Assembly: GCF_008254045.1 (NCBI RefSeq)
Contig: NZ_CP042425.1
Coordinates: 5,146,001-5,210,000, forward strand
Reading direction: 5' to 3'
From: Limnoglobus roseus
GTDB lineage: Bacteria; Planctomycetota; Planctomycetia; Gemmatales; Gemmataceae
Length of the DNA stretch: 64,000 bases
Both the position numbers and the translations under genes were made by a program. Below the pieces are notes generated by a model. The model was given only the letters and a program-made list of their open reading frames with translations. It had not been told where the DNA came from and did not search any database. This document shows positions 61,064 to 64,000 of this stretch, piece by piece (position 1 is the first letter of the stretch; each line of letters opens with the position of its first letter).

Positions 61064-64000
61064 TTATCGGCTCGCGTCATACTCGAGCCCAATCGCTTGA
61101 CAGAAGTTACGCATCTCGAAGAGGTCGTACTTCGCGACCGTCGGGCATGCCGTCTCGCTGCCGTTCTTCAGGAACTCGGTCGTCCGCTGTAACAGCTCGT
61201 CGGGCGTGTCGAAGGGGATGTAATCCACCCAGGGGGTTAGAATGTTCCCCGACAACGTCTGGCTGATCACCGGCCGCTCGCACGCCAGCGCCTGGGCGAC
61301 ACGGTTCTCGAAGTTGGGGTAGTCGTTGTTGTGGATGTTGAGGACCACCTTCGAGCGGTTCATCAACTCCCTCGCGTCCTCGTCGCGGAGGCCGTGGGCG
61401 ACGTGGGCGATCTTGTACCGCATCTTCAACGGCATCAAGAACTGCTCGCGGTAGTCGGTGCCCCGGCCGAGGAAGCAAATGTCCAAATCGGGGGTGACCT
61501 TCTCCGGGTAGAAGAGTTTTCGGCTCACCGGCAGTGGGTAACAGACCAATTTTCCGAATCCGAGCGACTTCAGCAGTTCGCCCGAGGACGGGTCGAAGTG
61601 GACGATCAGATCGTAATCCAACCGGTTGGCGGCCAGCAGGGAACGCAACCGTTGAATCTGGTCGGGATGCTGGGGGCCGTTCCATGAGTGTGGGACCGGC
61701 TCCGACGAATACCCGATGACCGAAATCCCGTCGGCCTTGAGAGCCTTAAACGCTTCCGGCTGAGCCGTGAACCACTCCGGGCGGAAGACGAGAACGGTTT
61801 TCGCCCGCACCTGTTTGGCGAACGCCGGCAGGTGCTGGAAGACGTTCCAGTCGGCTGACGTAATCGGGAACTCGACGTTCCGCTCGTCCGACAGCAGGTC
61901 GTAGTAGGCCGAGCGATAATACTCGGGCTGACCCACGATCAGGATAGGGCCGTGGAATCGCGGCTGAGCGGGTGCCGGCGGGTTGACAAAAATCCGGTTG
62001 CCGCCCGTCGGAGCGGCTGCCGCTGTATCCGTGACCGCTCCCACGACCGCCCGCTCCACCACCCGGGCGCTCCCCTCCCAGTCAATCGTCTTCAGGTACT
62101 CGAACGCCCGCAGCAGTTGGTTGTCCCGCAGTTCCGGGAAGGTCAACAGCCGCTCGATTGTCCCGGCGAGGCCGGTCGGGCTCGGCTCCGCGAGGGCAAT
62201 CACCCCGGGCGGGTAAACCGCCGCGTTGTTGTCGCCGGCCAGGTCCACGACCGGGAGACCGCACGCCATCATTTCGTTCGGAATGATGCTGTAGTTCGTC
62301 GCCGACAGCACGATGCCGACGGAGGCTTCGCGGTACATCCGCCCCAGTTCTTGCGCGCCCAGCACCCCCAAGTTGCGATACTTGTACTGCACGGGGCCGG
62401 GGTTGATGTCCTGCCCGAACAGATCGACTTCGAGGTTCGGAATCCGCCGGGCGAGTTCGTCCAGCGCCATCAACCCGAGTTCGACGGCCCGCCGCGGCGT
62501 CAACGCCCGGGCATAGAAGGCCACCCGATTCGGAGCCCGCTGGACGCGGGTATCCAGGTGGTAGTACGTGGGGTCGTAAGCGAATTCGAAGGCCGTCGCG
62601 CGGTTGCCGTACTTCTCCCGCATCAAGTTTTCGAGCCACCGGCCGCCGGTAATGCAGGTGAAGCCGAACCGGTACGAGTTCTCGGTCAGGAGCGACCCCG
62701 ACCCCGACGCCTCGAAGGTGGTTTCGTAATCTTGCACGAAGTAGAACCGGTGCCGAACGTGGGTTGCCGCCCGGGCCGGGTACGCACTCCATGCGTTGGT
62801 GGCCATCAACACGTCCCCGCGAATTTCCTCCGGGTGCGTGAGGTGGCGGACCTCCGCTTGCAGCGGGAAAAAGTGGTTGACGATCATCTCGCGAGACTGT
62901 GTTTCGGTGAAGCCGGGCCGGGGGTCGTAGATCCAGAACGTGTGCCGGTGCCCGAACTTCTCCAGCCAGTTGGCGATTCGGAAGATGTTCATGTGCCCGC
63001 CCGACCCGATGCTGGGGCCGGGAATAATCCAGGCGAAGTGGATGGCGCCTGGATTAAACGCGGTCGCGGGCGATCGCAGGGGCAAAGTTTCGGAGAACTG
63101 ACCGGCCAGCCGGTAATGCGGAGGAATGTAGACGGGCGGGACGTACGCCTTACTCGTGGTCGGAGAGTATCCGAACTCTTCGACCGGGCGGTGGACGATG
63201 ATATTCTCTGCCGCCACGCCGACTGGTTCTGGAGTGACCGGGATCGCCTCCGGAACTGAAGGAGTGGGGTCGAAGGTTGCGAGCGCGGGCGGGATGGCGT
63301 TCAGCGCCGTCGGGCGTGGCAACACTCGGAGCTTTTGGAGCGTCTTCTTCACGAACTTCTTACTCAGGCCGATCGACCCGTCACGCTTCCACACGCGAAG
63401 CATGCGCACTAGCCCGTAAGCGTACTTGCCGCGGAGGGTGTTGGGCGGGGCCACCGCGTGCCTCAGGCGGCGGAACCGCAGGACGGTCCGCCACGCCAGG
63501 CTATTCCGATCGGCCAACATTTCGGTGTGAGCCAAGTGCAAGAGGTGGTTCAGGTGCCCCGCGTGGGCCGTCAGGTCGTGGTGACGGTGGTGATAGTTGG
63601 ACAGTTGCACGTGGGCGTAATCCAACTGATTCTGCAATTGGCTGGAGGCTTCTCGCGTGCGGCTCAAGGCGGCGTCCAGAGCCTGACGGTGTTCCCACTC
63701 CTCACGGACCAGGCGTTCGCGCAAACCTCGCTCCTGCCGTAACGCTTCTTCCGATTGCTGCATGACGCGGGCGAAGCTGGACCGGCTGTGCTCGAAATCG
63801 GCGACGGCGAGCTGCGAGCGGAGGACGGCCTGTCCCGCCCGGGACTTTTCCGCCGCGACGTCTTGCTGCAATGTTGACAGGCTGGCTTGCGATTCCGCGA
63901 GCTGTTGCTGCAGGTCCACCGCGCGGACCCGCAGGACGCCCAATTCTTGGCGGATGGCCAGGAATTGTGGCTGCTTCTCTGCGGCCTCGTTGCGGAGCGT
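61064..64000 (-). CDS. Large two-module glycosyltransferase (5' end outside window)
   Basis: Partial at the right edge: the frame is open to 64000. The visible chain opens with a long coiled coil (LQQQLAESQASLSTLQQDVA), then a WsaF-like rhamnosyltransferase part (FAWIIPGPSIGSGGHMNIFR, MMACGLPVVDLAGDNNAAVY) and a second C-terminal glycosyltransferase of the CgeB/DUF3880 type (YDLIVHFDPSSGELLKSLGF, NRVAQALACERPVISQTLSG). The two catalytic modules in one chain suggest it adds two sugars to a surface glycan. Three methyltransferase genes follow it. Confidence 0.75.
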   Translation of the reverse strand, partial: TLRNEAAEKQPQFLAIRQELGVLRVRAVDLQQQLAESQASLSTLQQDVAAEKSRAGQAVLRSQLAVADFEHSRSSFARVMQQSEEALRQERGLRERLVREEWEHRQALDAALSRTREASSQLQNQLDYAHVQLSNYHHRHHDLTAHAGHLNHLLHLAHTEMLADRNSLAWRTVLRFRRLRHAVAPPNTLRGKYAYGLVRMLRVWKRDGSIGLSKKFVKKTLQKLRVLPRPTALNAIPPALATFDPTPSVPEAIPVTPEPVGVAAENIIVHRPVEEFGYSPTTSKAYVPPVYIPPHYRLAGQFSETLPLRSPATAFNPGAIHFAWIIPGPSIGSGGHMNIFRIANWLEKFGHRHTFWIYDPRPGFTETQSREMIVNHFFPLQAEVRHLTHPEEIRGDVLMATNAWSAYPARAATHVRHRFYFVQDYETTFEASGSGSLLTENSYRFGFTCITGGRWLENLMREKYGNRATAFEFAYDPTYYHLDTRVQRAPNRVAFYARALTPRRAVELGLMALDELARRIPNLEVDLFGQDINPGPVQYKYRNLGVLGAQELGRMYREASVGIVLSATNYSIIPNEMMACGLPVVDLAGDNNAAVYPPGVIALAEPSPTGLAGTIERLLTFPELRDNQLLRAFEYLKTIDWEGSARVVERAVVGAVTDTAAAAPTGGNRIFVNPPAPAQPRFHGPILIVGQPEYYRSAYYDLLSDERNVEFPITSADWNVFQHLPAFAKQVRAKTVLVFRPEWFTAQPEAFKALKADGISVIGYSSEPVPHSWNGPQHPDQIQRLRSLLAANRLDYDLIVHFDPSSGELLKSLGFGKLVCYPLPVSRKLFYPEKVTPDLDICFLGRGTDYREQFLMPLKMRYKIAHVAHGLRDEDARELMNRSKVVLNIHNNDYPNFENRVAQALACERPVISQTLSGNILTPWVDYIPFDTPDELLQRTTEFLKNGSETACPTVAKYDLFEMRNFCQAIGLEYDASR

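Overview
The window is high-GC DNA that looks like a planctomycete of the Gemmataceae (Gemmata/Fimbriiglobus type). The evidence is a TIGR02996-type protein (31436..31834), two paralogues of a planctomycete family whose C-terminal half ends in a conserved cysteine/histidine pattern (28476..29108 and 52722..53456), DUF3592-like membrane proteins, GTG starts and GTGA/ATGA stop-start overlaps, and a heavy load of decayed insertion sequences. No rRNA gene, complete tRNA or CRISPR array is visible. All calls were made by reading the sequence; no database search was run.

Layout. (1) 1..9.2 kb: an IS1380-like remnant, then a plus-strand operon with a MoxR-type AAA+ ATPase, an unknown protein, a HExxH/VWA-like protein, a protein that resembles a DNA sliding clamp, and two small membrane proteins. 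A strong hairpin separates these from three phage-like unknown genes, the last of which is cut short. (2) 9.2..14.2 kb: an inserted unit with a small ribbon-helix-helix-like gene, a 1084-residue fusion of a degenerate SF2-helicase-like region to a group II-like reverse transcriptase (motif C reads FADN), a long palindrome, a decayed gene and a zinc-ribbon gene. (3) 14.4..17.7 kb: two copies of an excisionase/integrase module whose genes converge and overlap; one is broken by an IS3 element, and a truncated IS4/IS701-like transposase lies between them.

(4) 17.8..44.7 kb: an integrated element of about 26.9 kb bounded by a 44-bp direct repeat that matches the 3' half of a tRNA-Arg(CCG). It carries an integrase overlapping the left repeat, AlpA-like regulators, a P4/D5-type primase-helicase, a double-HTH regulator, a sigma factor, an XRE pair behind two palindromic operators, an H1-like basic protein, Hsp20, many small unknown genes, and a tail tape-measure/tail-assembly/terminase-small-like block. 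No capsid, portal or large terminase was recognised, so it looks like a satellite or remnant. Near its right end, 41.66..42.18 kb is packed with about twelve short perfect hairpins beside an RRM RNA-binding protein gene: a strong candidate for an undescribed large structured RNA.

(5) 44.7..58.5 kb: small, often paralogous host genes interrupted by IS630, two IS110 and a complete-looking IS3 whose removal restores a membrane-protein gene. (6) 58.5..64 kb: a minus-strand polysaccharide-type cluster with a large two-module glycosyltransferase (open at the window edge) followed by three SAM methyltransferases, the last frameshifted in a run of six G.
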